In this document: positions 10,494 to 19,835 of the stretch, one piece after another
How the letters are laid out: each line of letters starts with the position of its first letter
Numbering within the stretch: position 1 is the first letter of the stretch
NCBI GenBank assembly: GCA_946407735.1
Contig: CAMJPL010000003.1
Location: forward strand, 62,001 to 126,000
Direction: 5' to 3'
DNA: 64,000 nt
Origin: an uncultured Clostridia bacterium
GTDB lineage: Bacteria > Bacillota > Clostridia > Oscillospirales > CAG-272
Made by a program: the position numbers and the translations under genes
Notes under the pieces: model-generated
Told to the model about the DNA's origin: nothing
The model's input: the letters and a program-made list of their open reading frames with translations, nothing else
The model's database searches: none

Positions 10494-10530
10494 AATTCGT
10501 GCACGAACCGCGTCCCGGCGTGCACGAATT
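10494..10530. promoter_or_regulatory. Candidate LytTR-type binding site: AATTCGTGCACG-N13-CGTGCACGAATT
   Basis: Perfect 12-bp inverted repeat. CGTGCACGAA also recurs as a direct repeat with 20-bp start-to-start spacing. Lies immediately upstream of the -35 position. Confidence 0.6.
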
Positions 10531-10536
10531 GCATAT

Positions 10537-11187
10537 CTACGGAAGCGCGGGGACCAGAAACTCGGTCGTGAACGCGCCGTCCTCGCTGTTCAGCTTGATC
10601 CATCCGTCGTTCGCTTCGATTATGGACCGTGCCCGACGCAGCCCGAACCCGTGAAGCCCGCTCTTTTCGGTGCGGAACAGTCCTTTCGTCTTTTCAAGCT
10701 TTTTCCCGGATGAGTTCAGCATCGAGAAATACAGCATTTTGCCCTTCATCGTCATGTACAGACGGATGAACTTCTCGCCTTCGGCCCGCCCGCAGGCTTC
10801 GATGGCGTTGTCGAGCAGATTCGCCGCCGCGGCGCACAGCTCGGCGTCGGGGATGGTCAGCTTCTCCGGCACGGCCGCCTTCACGCTGACCGAGATGCCG
10901 TTTTCCTTCGCCTGACCGAGCTTCGCCGAAAGTATGGCGTCGAGCGAGACGTTTCCCGTCCTGTATATCGTGTCGATGCTGCGGAGCATGTCGTCAAGCT
11001 GTCTCACGTAAGACAGCGCCCGATTTGTGTCCCCGGCCTCAAGATAGGATCTAAGAAGCTCGAGATGGCTGTGAAAATCGTGCTTGTAGCTCCGCATCTC
11101 GCGGTGGATCGCCCTCACCTCGTCAAGGTGCTTCTGCGCCAGCTCCGCCTGCCATTCGGCGAGCTTTAGGTATGTTCGTTTCCTCAT
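10537..11187 (-). CDS. Soluble GHKL-type sensor histidine kinase (no transmembrane region)
   Basis: H-box-like YKHDFHSHL; LLDNAIEAC N-box; HGFGLRRARSIIEANDG G-box. No hydrophobic N-terminal segments. Confidence 0.82.
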   Translation of the reverse strand: MRKRTYLKLAEWQAELAQKHLDEVRAIHREMRSYKHDFHSHLELLRSYLEAGDTNRALSYVRQLDDMLRSIDTIYRTGNVSLDAILSAKLGQAKENGISVSVKAAVPEKLTIPDAELCAAAANLLDNAIEACGRAEGEKFIRLYMTMKGKMLYFSMLNSSGKKLEKTKGLFRTEKSGLHGFGLRRARSIIEANDGWIKLNSEDGAFTTEFLVPALP

Positions 11188-11188
11188 A

Positions 11189-11884
11189 TCACATCCTCCC
11201 GATGAAGGCCTGATTCACGGCGTCGTATTTTCCCCGCGCCAGCGGCAGGATGCCGCCGCTGTCGAGCGTCACTTCCGAGCGGGTGATCCTCACTATATGC
11301 CTCAGGTTTACGATCACGCTCCTGTGGACTCGGAAGAAATCCTCCGACAGCCGCCCGGAAAACACGCCGAGCGGCTCTTTGATCTTATATTCTTCCGCCG
11401 CCGTATGTATAACGAGATAGTGAAGGAGCGCTTCTGTATATAGGATATCTTTTTCTTTCAGCCTTATCGTCTGCCCGTCGCACGATATCACGATGAAAGG
11501 CGGCTCCGCCGATATCCGTTCATGCGCCTTTGTCAGCACTTCAAAGAGCTTCCCGTCACGGACGGGCTTCACGAGATAGTGCAGGGCGTCGACGTCGTAC
11601 CCTTCGCCGGCAAGCTCGAAGTGCGATGTGACGAAGACGATCTCTGCGCCGCATCCTTCCTCTCTCAGCCTTTTCGCAAGCGCTATCCCGTCCTCGCCCT
11701 CCATCTCGACATCGAGAAGCAGAAGATCGACGTCCCGGTTTTCAATGAAACGGAACGAGAAAGCTTCGGCTGAGGGAAAGATGTCTATCGAGGCCGGGAT
11801 GCCGCTCTTTTCCGCCCATAGCCGCGCGGCGTCGCGAAGAGAGTTCGCGTCTTTTTCGTTGTCGTCGATTATCGCTATCCGCAT
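11189..11884 (-). CDS. LytTR-family response regulator
   Basis: Receiver MRIAIIDDNEKDANSLRD...LLLLDVEMEGEDG; C-terminal LytTR-like FFRVHRSVIVNLRHIVRI. Start trimmed to ATG 11884. Confidence 0.87.
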   Translation of the reverse strand: MRIAIIDDNEKDANSLRDAARLWAEKSGIPASIDIFPSAEAFSFRFIENRDVDLLLLDVEMEGEDGIALAKRLREEGCGAEIVFVTSHFELAGEGYDVDALHYLVKPVRDGKLFEVLTKAHERISAEPPFIVISCDGQTIRLKEKDILYTEALLHYLVIHTAAEEYKIKEPLGVFSGRLSEDFFRVHRSVIVNLRHIVRITRSEVTLDSGGILPLARGKYDAVNQAFIGRM

Positions 11885-11927
11885 GAGCTTCCGCCTCCGA
11901 TGTATGACTCTGACTTTATCCGTTATT

Positions 11928-11956
11928 ATTATATCACAAACACGGCGCGGTTGCAA
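11928..11956 (-). promoter_or_regulatory. Promoter TTGCAA-N17-TATAAT for the response regulator/kinase genes
   Basis: Hexamers at 11956-11951 and 11933-11928 on the minus strand. Confidence 0.6.
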
Positions 11957-12030
11957 TCGCTGTTTTTTGCGTCAGCGATTTTTCTTCCCGGATGCCCCCT
12001 CAATTTGCCTTCCCAATTCCGTCTTTTCGA

Positions 12031-12059
12031 TTGACAAGACAGATCGAATCTGCTATAAT
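12031..12059 (+). promoter_or_regulatory. Consensus promoter TTGACA-N17-TATAAT with palindrome in the spacer
   Basis: TTGACA 12031-12036, TATAAT 12054-12059; CAGATcgaATCTG at 12040-12052. Confidence 0.75.
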
Positions 12060-12106
12060 GTATTAAAGACTGCGGCGGCAAAGACCGCAAAAGGGAGGAA
12101 GATAAC

Positions 12107-14122
12107 ATGGGAAGATACATAAATTCCGAAGCCGATAGCTGGTACGGGAGAGTGAGCGGCGATCTGTCGCTTCTGCCGTTCGTTTTCAAGTACGGCGGCA
12201 GAGACACCGCTCTCGGCGAAGCCGAAATCATCAGCCGGGAGACGTCCGAAAAAAGCGGGCGGATCGACGACAGATACCTGCTGTCCCTCGACGGAAAGCT
12301 GAAGATCGGTCTTCTTCTTACGCATTATCCCGAATACGGCGCCTCCGAGTGGACCGTCCGCTTCATAAACGACGGCTCCGAAGACACCGACGTCATATCC
12401 GACGCGAGGACGGTGCTCAGCTTCAGGGGCGGCGATCCGGTCCTCAGCGGCATACTCGGCGACCATGTGAACCAGTATAAGCCGTACGAGCATCCGCTCG
12501 AAGGCGATCCGATATCGTTCGTCTCCGAGAGCGGCCGGCCGACTCACATCAATTTCCCATATTTCGATCTCGCTTATGGAGACGGCGGGGCGCTGCTCGC
12601 TATCGGCTGGGCCGGGACGTGGACGGCCGACTTCGCGTATGACGGCGAAAGCACGAACGTGACGCTGAGATCGACGAACGCCCTGAATACCGTGCTTCAT
12701 CCCGGCGAGAGCATAAGGACGGCTCTGTACGTCTGCATCCCGTACATGAAGCGGGACGAGGGGTATTCCTCGAATCTCTGGCGGAGCTGGTTCATAAACT
12801 GCTCGATGCCGAAGGCCGACGCCGCTGGAAATGACGTCAGGCCGTTTTCGACCTCCTGCCTCTCGGGGGACACCGGCCTTCCGAACTCGGACGGCAGCAT
12901 ATCGGAAAGATATTTCACATGGCGGCCGTCGCTCGAAAAGATACTCGAGGAGAAGCTGAGCATAGATTTCCGCTGGTTCGACGCCGGATGGTACCTCGCC
13001 CCCGACGGCGGCAGCCCGACCGAGGACTGGTGGGGCACCGTCGGCACATGGGAGCTCGACAGGAAGAAATGGCCGGGTGACACCCTGCTCGAGTCCACCG
13101 ATTTCGCGAGAGCGCACGGCATGAAGACGCTGATGTGGTTCGAGCCGGAGCGCACGACCGATGTCGACGATATGGTGAAGAACTACGGCTACAAACGCGA
13201 ATGGGCCATCGAGCGTGACGGCGAGAAGGGATGGCATGACCGTCACGACGTCGTGAACAATATCGGCAACAAGGACTGCCTCGCCTGGACGACCGAACGA
13301 ATCTGCAAGGTGCTGCGCGAGAACAAGGTCGAGATGTACCGAGAGGACAACAACTTCAATCCCGCCTCGCTCTGGAACGAGCTCGACGCGAGGGAGGGGG
13401 AGGACCGCCGCGGCATAACCGAATGTCAGGTGGTGGAAAACCACTATAAGATGTGGGACGATATCATCGAATGCACGAAATCCTTCGGCGGATGCGGATT
13501 CGTCGACTCGTGCGCCAGCGGAGGCGGCAGAAACGACCTCGAGTCACTGAGAAGGGGGATCCCGCTGCTGCGCTCCGACGCCGACCGCACGACGACGGCC
13601 CTGCGCCTGTCGATGTCCTACGGCTTCAACAAATGGGTGCCGTTCTGCGGAGCGCTGACCAACGACAAGACCGAGGAGCTTTCGACCGACGGGATATCCG
13701 ACGTCTACGCATGGCGCGCCTCGTACCTGCCGGTGCTCAACATAAGCTCGAAGTTCAGGTTCGAAAATCGCCCGGAATGCTTCGACATGCTGCGCTTCGG
13801 CATCGGCGAGTGGCGCAGGATAAGCCCGTATCTGCTGAAAGACTTCTATACCCACACCCCGTGGCACACAAAGGACGACAAAAAGGGCTTCACGGCGTTC
13901 TCGTATTTCGATCCCGACAAGGAGGACGGATATCTGTTCGTCTTCCGTCAGGAGGACTGCGCCGAAGACAGAGTGACGCTCAGCCTTCCCTATACGCGCG
14001 GCGGCGGCTTCGAGATGACGGACGAGGACACGAAAGAGAAGACCGTAATAAGCGGAGCCGAAAATGAGTTCTTCCTCGGCGCTCCGAGGACGGCAAAAAT
14101 GTATTATATAAAGAAAGCGTGA
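12107..14122 (+). CDS. Alpha-galactosidase-type glycoside hydrolase (GH36-like), no signal peptide
   Basis: WFDAGWYL, KTLMWFEPER, YREDNNF, DSCASGGGRNDLE: melibiase/GH36 motifs. Confidence 0.85.
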   Translation: MGRYINSEADSWYGRVSGDLSLLPFVFKYGGRDTALGEAEIISRETSEKSGRIDDRYLLSLDGKLKIGLLLTHYPEYGASEWTVRFINDGSEDTDVISDARTVLSFRGGDPVLSGILGDHVNQYKPYEHPLEGDPISFVSESGRPTHINFPYFDLAYGDGGALLAIGWAGTWTADFAYDGESTNVTLRSTNALNTVLHPGESIRTALYVCIPYMKRDEGYSSNLWRSWFINCSMPKADAAGNDVRPFSTSCLSGDTGLPNSDGSISERYFTWRPSLEKILEEKLSIDFRWFDAGWYLAPDGGSPTEDWWGTVGTWELDRKKWPGDTLLESTDFARAHGMKTLMWFEPERTTDVDDMVKNYGYKREWAIERDGEKGWHDRHDVVNNIGNKDCLAWTTERICKVLRENKVEMYREDNNFNPASLWNELDAREGEDRRGITECQVVENHYKMWDDIIECTKSFGGCGFVDSCASGGGRNDLESLRRGIPLLRSDADRTTTALRLSMSYGFNKWVPFCGALTNDKTEELSTDGISDVYAWRASYLPVLNISSKFRFENRPECFDMLRFGIGEWRRISPYLLKDFYTHTPWHTKDDKKGFTAFSYFDPDKEDGYLFVFRQEDCAEDRVTLSLPYTRGGGFEMTDEDTKEKTVISGAENEFFLGAPRTAKMYYIKKA

Positions 14123-14127
14123 GACGG

Positions 14128-14958
14128 ATGAAAAGCAGATTCATGCGCTACCCGGGCTTCAGGCCCAAGGCCGTGACGCTCAGCTATGACGACGGCACGA
14201 TATACGACAGACGCCTCATAGAGATAATGAGCGGATACGGCGTTTACGGCACCTTCAATCTCAACAGCGGCTTCATGAGCGGCAGAGACGACGGTTATCA
14301 TATATATAAGGAAGACGTTCCGAAGCAGTATCTCGATACCGGCAACGAGGTCGCCCTGCACGGCAGATATCATATGTCCCTCGCCGACTATCCCGATCAG
14401 GACGGCATCGCCGACGTCTATGAGGACCGACTCGAATGGGAGCGGATATGCGGCAGACCCATAAGAGGCATGGCTTACGCCAACGGCTCGTACAGCGACA
14501 GGGTGGTGGATTATCTCGGAAAACTCGGCGTGAAGTACAGCCGCACGACGGTATCGACCCGGGGCTTCGCCCTGCCGAAGGACTGGCTGAGGCTACCGGC
14601 GACCTGCCACCACAACGATCCGAAGCTCGATGAGCTCACGGACGAGTTCGTTTCGCTCGACCTCTCAAAGCAGTACAACAAGCAGCCGAAGCTGTTCTAT
14701 CTCTGGGGACACAGCTACGAGTTCAACAACAACGGCAACTGGGACGTGATCGAGCGCTTCTGCGAAAAGATCGGCGGGCATGACGACATCTGGTACGCGA
14801 CGAACGGCATGATATACGATTATGTCAAGGCCTATGAGTCGCTCGACTTCACCCTCGACGGCGGTGCAGTCTTCAACCCGACGTCGACCGACGTATGCTT
14901 CGTAAGCGACGGGACGGAGTATGAGGTCAAAGCCGGCGAATCGCTCAGGATCGGATGA
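14128..14958 (+). CDS. Polysaccharide deacetylase (NodB-like) family protein
   Basis: KAVTLSYDDGTIYDRRL; ALHGRYHMSLAD; YLWGHSYEF. Confidence 0.8.
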   Translation: MKSRFMRYPGFRPKAVTLSYDDGTIYDRRLIEIMSGYGVYGTFNLNSGFMSGRDDGYHIYKEDVPKQYLDTGNEVALHGRYHMSLADYPDQDGIADVYEDRLEWERICGRPIRGMAYANGSYSDRVVDYLGKLGVKYSRTTVSTRGFALPKDWLRLPATCHHNDPKLDELTDEFVSLDLSKQYNKQPKLFYLWGHSYEFNNNGNWDVIERFCEKIGGHDDIWYATNGMIYDYVKAYESLDFTLDGGAVFNPTSTDVCFVSDGTEYEVKAGESLRIG

Positions 14959-14964
14959 CGGGCC

Positions 14965-16170
14965 ATGCTTGAAAAGGGTATAAGGATCGGCTCAAAGGAT
15001 ATCTCTAACCGCGTCGTCCTGCAGCCGATGGAGGGGTGCGACTGCCTCGAGGACGGCTCGCCGAGCGAACTTACGCAGGCGAAATACGACTCCGCCGCCA
15101 TGTCCGGCGCCGGAGTCATATGGTGCGAGGCGACGGCTGTCTGCCCCGAGGGGCGGACGAATCTCCGCCAGATGTATCTGACGGACGCGAACGTCGGCAG
15201 CTTCGCCGGACTTGTCGGGCGGATGAAGGAGAAGGCGGTGAAGGAGTGCGGCATCGAACCTCTTATCCTGCTTCAGCTTACCCATTCCGGGCGGCAGAGC
15301 ATAACGCCGATGATAGCCTACCGGAACGCGGTGTACGAGAAAAAAAGGCCGATGACCGATGAAAACATCGTCACCGACGAATATCTCGACACGATCCCCG
15401 ACATGTACGCAAGGACCGCGTCTCTCGCGCGGAAGGCGGGCTTTGACGGCGTCGACGTAAAAAGCTGCCACGGCTATCTTTCGCAGGAGCTTCTGTCGGC
15501 GTATAACCGCCCGGGAAGATACGGCGGCAGCCTTGAGAACCGCTCGCGGCTGTATCTCGACTGCGTGAGAGCGGTCAAGCCAGAGACTGACGGGGATTTC
15601 ATCCTCGCGGCTCGTTTCGGCGTCAGCGATATGGTAGAAAAGCCTTACGGATTCGGGACGACGGAGGACGGCAGACTCGATCTTACCGAAAGCGACATAA
15701 TTATCGACGAGCTCGTTTCCCTTGGCGTCTCGGCGCTTAACGTCACAGTCGGAAATCCTTATCACAACCCGCATGTCAACCGCCCCTTCCGCAGGGGAAG
15801 CTATCAGCCGCCGGAGGAGCCGCGGACCGGCATCGAGCGCTTCGAGACGATAGAAAAGCATATAAAGGAGAGGCATCCGTCCCTTCCGCTCGTCGCCTCC
15901 GGGCTTTCGTATCACCGGGCGGATCTGTTCGAGTACTCGGAGAGGCTGCTGACGGAAGGATTCTGCGATCTCGTCGGCTACGGCAGGATGTGGCTCGCCT
16001 ATCCCATGTTCTGGCGGGATCATCTGCGCGGGAGATTCGATACGAAAAGGTGCTGCGCCGCCTGCTCAAGGTGCACCGAGCTCATGAGGGCCGGATGCGT
16101 GTCGGGCTGCGCCGTGTTCAACGATTATTACAGGGAACTGTACAGGGAGAAAATATCATGCCGAAAATAG
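14965..16170 (+). CDS. NADH:flavin oxidoreductase (Old Yellow Enzyme family) ending at a Cys-rich motif
   Basis: GVDVKSCHGYLSQELLSAYNRPGRYGGSLENRSRL barrel motif; C-terminus CCAACSRCTELMRAGCVSGC. Confidence 0.82.
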   Translation: MLEKGIRIGSKDISNRVVLQPMEGCDCLEDGSPSELTQAKYDSAAMSGAGVIWCEATAVCPEGRTNLRQMYLTDANVGSFAGLVGRMKEKAVKECGIEPLILLQLTHSGRQSITPMIAYRNAVYEKKRPMTDENIVTDEYLDTIPDMYARTASLARKAGFDGVDVKSCHGYLSQELLSAYNRPGRYGGSLENRSRLYLDCVRAVKPETDGDFILAARFGVSDMVEKPYGFGTTEDGRLDLTESDIIIDELVSLGVSALNVTVGNPYHNPHVNRPFRRGSYQPPEEPRTGIERFETIEKHIKERHPSLPLVASGLSYHRADLFEYSERLLTEGFCDLVGYGRMWLAYPMFWRDHLRGRFDTKRCCAACSRCTELMRAGCVSGCAVFNDYYRELYREKISCRK

Positions 16171-16892
16171 CTCTTGTTACCGGATCGTATCAGGGAATAG
16201 GGCGCGGTATCGCCGACAAGCTGAAATCGGACGGCTATACCGTCATCTATTCCGACGTCCATGAGACGATGGACGGCGAGATATATCATAAATGCGATAT
16301 CTCGAAGGCTTCCGACAGGGAGGCGCTGCTTTCGTATATCGACTCCGAATACGGGAGGCTCGATCTTCTGGTGAACAACGCCGGCGTCGCCTGCAAGGTC
16401 AGGCTCGACATCCTCGAGACGACAGAGGAGAGCTTCGACAGGGTTGTCGGCATAAACACGAAGGGCACCTTCTTCATGTGCCAGCTTTTCTCGAATTACA
16501 TGATAAAGTGCCTTTCAAAGGGGCTTGACGATTACTCGCCGCGCATCGTCAACATCGCGTCGAACTCGAGCTATACCTCAAGCACGTCGAGGGGCGAGTA
16601 CTGCATATCGAAGGCCGGGGTGTCGATGATAACCCTGCTGTTCGCCGACAGGCTCGCCGAGTACGGCATACCCGTCTTCGAGGTTCGTCCGGGGATCATA
16701 AAAACGCCGATGACCGAGGTGGTTTCGGCAAAATACGACAGGCTCATCGCCGAGGGGATCACCCCGATAAAGCGCTGGGGCACTCCGGAGGATGTCGCGA
16801 ACTGCGTCGCGGCGGCGGCGAGCGGGCTGCTCGATTTCGGCACCGGGACGGTCCTCAACGCCGACGGCGGCTTCCATATAAGGAGACTGTGA
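16158..16892 (+). CDS. Short-chain dehydrogenase/reductase (FabG-like)
   Basis: ALVTGSYQGIGRGIADKL; NNAG; YCISKAG. Start trimmed to ATG 16158. Confidence 0.88.
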   Translation: MPKIALVTGSYQGIGRGIADKLKSDGYTVIYSDVHETMDGEIYHKCDISKASDREALLSYIDSEYGRLDLLVNNAGVACKVRLDILETTEESFDRVVGINTKGTFFMCQLFSNYMIKCLSKGLDDYSPRIVNIASNSSYTSSTSRGEYCISKAGVSMITLLFADRLAEYGIPVFEVRPGIIKTPMTEVVSAKYDRLIAEGITPIKRWGTPEDVANCVAAAASGLLDFGTGTVLNADGGFHIRRL

Positions 16893-18787
16893 TGAACGGG
16901 ATAAATACGCTGTCCTTCGACGCCGTCGTCGTCGGATCGGGATGCGCCGGCTACAACGCCGCCGACTGGCTTTATACGCTCGGAAAGAAGAATATAGCCG
17001 TCCTGACCGAGGGGCGGACCTTCGGCACCTCGCGCAACACCGGCTCCGACAAGCAGACATATTACAAGCTCTCTCTCGCCGGTGACGAGGGCGACAGCGT
17101 CATGGGTATGGCGAAAACACTGTTTTCCGGCGGCGCGGTCGACGGCGATACGGCTCTCGCCGAGGCGGCGAATTCCGTCCGCTGCTTCATGAAGCTGAAA
17201 AATCTCGGCGTCCCGTTCCCGACGAACGAATACGGCGAGTTCGTCGGCTACAAGACCGATCACGACCCGTACCGCCGGGCGACCTCGATAGGCCCGTACA
17301 CATCGAAAAAGATGACCGAGGTGCTTGAAGCCTCGGTCATGGAGAAAAATATACCGATACTCGACGGATATCAGGCCGTCAGCATCGTCGTCGAAAACGG
17401 AAGGGCCGTCGGGCTCGTCGCGATAGACAGGAACGTGAAGGACAGAGCCGAGCTCGTCGGGATAAAGACTCCTTACATAATCCTCGCCGTCGGCGGTCCG
17501 GCCGGGATATACAAAGACAGCGTATATCCCGAATCGCAGACCGGCGGCTCGGAGCTCGCGCTCGAGGCGGGAGCCGGGTTCGTGAATCTCGACGAGTGGC
17601 AGTACGGTCTCGCCTCGGTAGATTTCAGGTGGAACGTCTCAGGCACATATCAGCAGGTGCTGCCGAGATACATCTCGGTCGACGAGAGCGGGATAGAGAG
17701 GGAATTTCTCACCGAATACTTTTCCGACAGCCGGGAGATGCTGAAAAACATCTTCCTCAAGGGCTATGAATGGCCGTTCGACGTGAGGAAGCTGCGCGGC
17801 TCGTCGTATATCGATCTTCTCGTCTACAACGAGACGGTGATAAAGGGCAGAAAGGTATATCTCGACTATACCCGCGAGCCGTCAGGTCTCGAGGACGGCT
17901 TCGATGGACTTGACGAAACGGTATATGACTACCTGAGAAACTCTGACGCCCTGACGTCCCTTCCGATAGAGCGCCTCAGGCGGATGAATCCCCGCGCCGT
18001 CAGCCTGTACGGTGAGCACGGCATAGACATAACGAAGGAGCCGCTGAGGATCGCGGTCTGCGCACAGCACTGCAACGGCGGGATAGCCGTCGACAGCGAC
18101 TGGCAGACGGATATAAAGGGGCTTTACGCCGTCGGCGAATGCGCCGGGACCTTCGGAATATTCCGTCCCGGAGGGACGGCGCTGAATTCGACTCAGGTCG
18201 GCAGCCTCAGAGCCGCCGAGCATATCGTTTACGGCGCCGAAAATGACGTATCTCCCGATTCCGACGCGCTAATAAATTCGGAAGCCGAAAGGATATCCGC
18301 CGTCATAGCCGCCGCGCGCGGAGACGCTTCATCCGTTTCGGACAGCCGAAGGATGTATCAGATCGATATGAGCCGCGATTTCGCCTTCATCCGCGAAAAG
18401 GAGCGGCTGGGTCCGGCTCTCGCCTCGATATCCGAAAAACGCAGGGCGTTCGATGAAACCGAGAAGTGGAGCGATCCGAAGGAGGTGCCGGACTGGCTGA
18501 AAAACAGGGGCATACTGGCGATGCAGGAGGCGGTCGCGTCCTCGGTGCGCTATGCCGCCGAAACCTTCGGCTCGCGCGGATCGTCGCTCGTCATCGGCAG
18601 CGGGAGCTTCATGGACAGATGTCCCGAGCCCGAGGACGAAGCCGGCAGGGAGCTTGTCGTTACCGCCGTCAGAAGCGGCGGAAATGTCAGCGTCTCATCG
18701 AGACCGGTACGGCCTGTGCCCGAGCGCGAACTGTGGTTCGAGAAGGTGTGGAACAGCTATAACCGCCGCACCGAAGGGAAGAGTTGA
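16889..18787 (+). CDS. FAD-dependent oxidoreductase (fumarate reductase/aspartate oxidase-like flavoprotein)
   Basis: DAVVVGSGCAGYNAADWLYTLG dinucleotide fold; GLYAVGECAGTFGIFRPGGTALNSTQVG. Confidence 0.83.
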   Translation: MMNGINTLSFDAVVVGSGCAGYNAADWLYTLGKKNIAVLTEGRTFGTSRNTGSDKQTYYKLSLAGDEGDSVMGMAKTLFSGGAVDGDTALAEAANSVRCFMKLKNLGVPFPTNEYGEFVGYKTDHDPYRRATSIGPYTSKKMTEVLEASVMEKNIPILDGYQAVSIVVENGRAVGLVAIDRNVKDRAELVGIKTPYIILAVGGPAGIYKDSVYPESQTGGSELALEAGAGFVNLDEWQYGLASVDFRWNVSGTYQQVLPRYISVDESGIEREFLTEYFSDSREMLKNIFLKGYEWPFDVRKLRGSSYIDLLVYNETVIKGRKVYLDYTREPSGLEDGFDGLDETVYDYLRNSDALTSLPIERLRRMNPRAVSLYGEHGIDITKEPLRIAVCAQHCNGGIAVDSDWQTDIKGLYAVGECAGTFGIFRPGGTALNSTQVGSLRAAEHIVYGAENDVSPDSDALINSEAERISAVIAAARGDASSVSDSRRMYQIDMSRDFAFIREKERLGPALASISEKRRAFDETEKWSDPKEVPDWLKNRGILAMQEAVASSVRYAAETFGSRGSSLVIGSGSFMDRCPEPEDEAGRELVVTAVRSGGNVSVSSRPVRPVPERELWFEKVWNSYNRRTEGKS

Positions 18788-18834
18788 CGGCCTGAATAAA
18801 ATCCTTTGCTTATTGCATAAAAACGATAACAGTA

Positions 18835-19701
18835 TCACACGTTCCCGAAATAATCGAGCAGCCGCCTCACCGCGAGTGAGGCGGTCTTTCTGTTTTTGAA
18901 TATGACGCCGAAATCTATATACGCCGGAAGATCGAGCTCCCTTACCTCGATGCCGTACGACGCATTGCAGAGGGACAGTCCCGGCATGATGGTGACGCCC
19001 AGCCCCTTTTCGGTAAGGGACAGCACCGTCTGATCGCCCGACGCCGATATCTTCGCTTTCGGCGACAGCCCGCTGTTCTCGAATATGAGCGTGATCTCCT
19101 GCTTCATGCCCTTTTCCGGCATAATGAACGGATAATCGCAGAGCGTCGCTGGAGGGACGGCGGCATCCCGGGGCGGCGCGTACGCGGCGGGGAAGACAGC
19201 CATCAGCCTGTCCTGAGTGAGGAAGACGCTCTCCATATCACCCGGGGCGGGGAGCTTCGACACCGATATGTCGATCATCCCCTGCTCCAGCCATGCCGAG
19301 GTCTCCTCGTCCGATCCCGTCATGATGTCGATGCCGATGCCGGGATAATCGCGCGAGAAGGCGGCTATCACCTGCGGCAGGACGGACCGTGCCGCCGGTT
19401 CGAGAGCGCCGATCCTTACAAGTCCCGACTGCAGCCCGCTCAGGTCGTTTATCTCGCCGAGCAGCTTCTCGTATTCGCTTATAAGGCTCTTAGCGTATGG
19501 CAGCAGCGCCATGCCGTCGGACGTGAGCCTGACGCCGGCCTTGCCGCGCTCGAGCAGGATGATGTTCCACTCGTCCTCGAGGTCGCGTATCATCCTGCTT
19601 ATGCCCGACTGCGAGTAATTCAGCAGCTCAGCCGCTCTGGTGAAGCTGCCGCATTCGACCGTCTTTACGAAAGACAGATATTTCTGTATATTCCCGTCCA
19701 T
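18835..19701 (-). CDS. LysR-family transcriptional regulator
   Basis: N-terminal HTH YLSFVKTVECGSFTRAAELLNYSQSGISRMIRDLE. Confidence 0.9.
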   Translation of the reverse strand: MDGNIQKYLSFVKTVECGSFTRAAELLNYSQSGISRMIRDLEDEWNIILLERGKAGVRLTSDGMALLPYAKSLISEYEKLLGEINDLSGLQSGLVRIGALEPAARSVLPQVIAAFSRDYPGIGIDIMTGSDEETSAWLEQGMIDISVSKLPAPGDMESVFLTQDRLMAVFPAAYAPPRDAAVPPATLCDYPFIMPEKGMKQEITLIFENSGLSPKAKISASGDQTVLSLTEKGLGVTIMPGLSLCNASYGIEVRELDLPAYIDFGVIFKNRKTASLAVRRLLDYFGNV

Positions 19702-19749
19702 ATATGATAAAATGTCATGATAAACATGAGAAACATGCGCTTTTCAAAT

Positions 19750-19776
19750 CCTGTATATTATGATATAATATACAGG
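19750..19776. promoter_or_regulatory. Perfect operator-like palindrome CCTGTATATTAT-GAT-ATAATATACAGG
   Basis: 12-bp perfect arms in the divergent region between the LysR gene and proB. Confidence 0.75.
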
Positions 19777-19835
19777 ACAAAAAGTCAAGTGCATTTTGAT
19801 TAATTCAGCGAAGCGGCAGGGCGCAGGCAAGGCGT

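Noticed and set aside
12053-13444. 463-aa minus-strand ORF
   Set aside because: Antisense shadow of the alpha-galactosidase.
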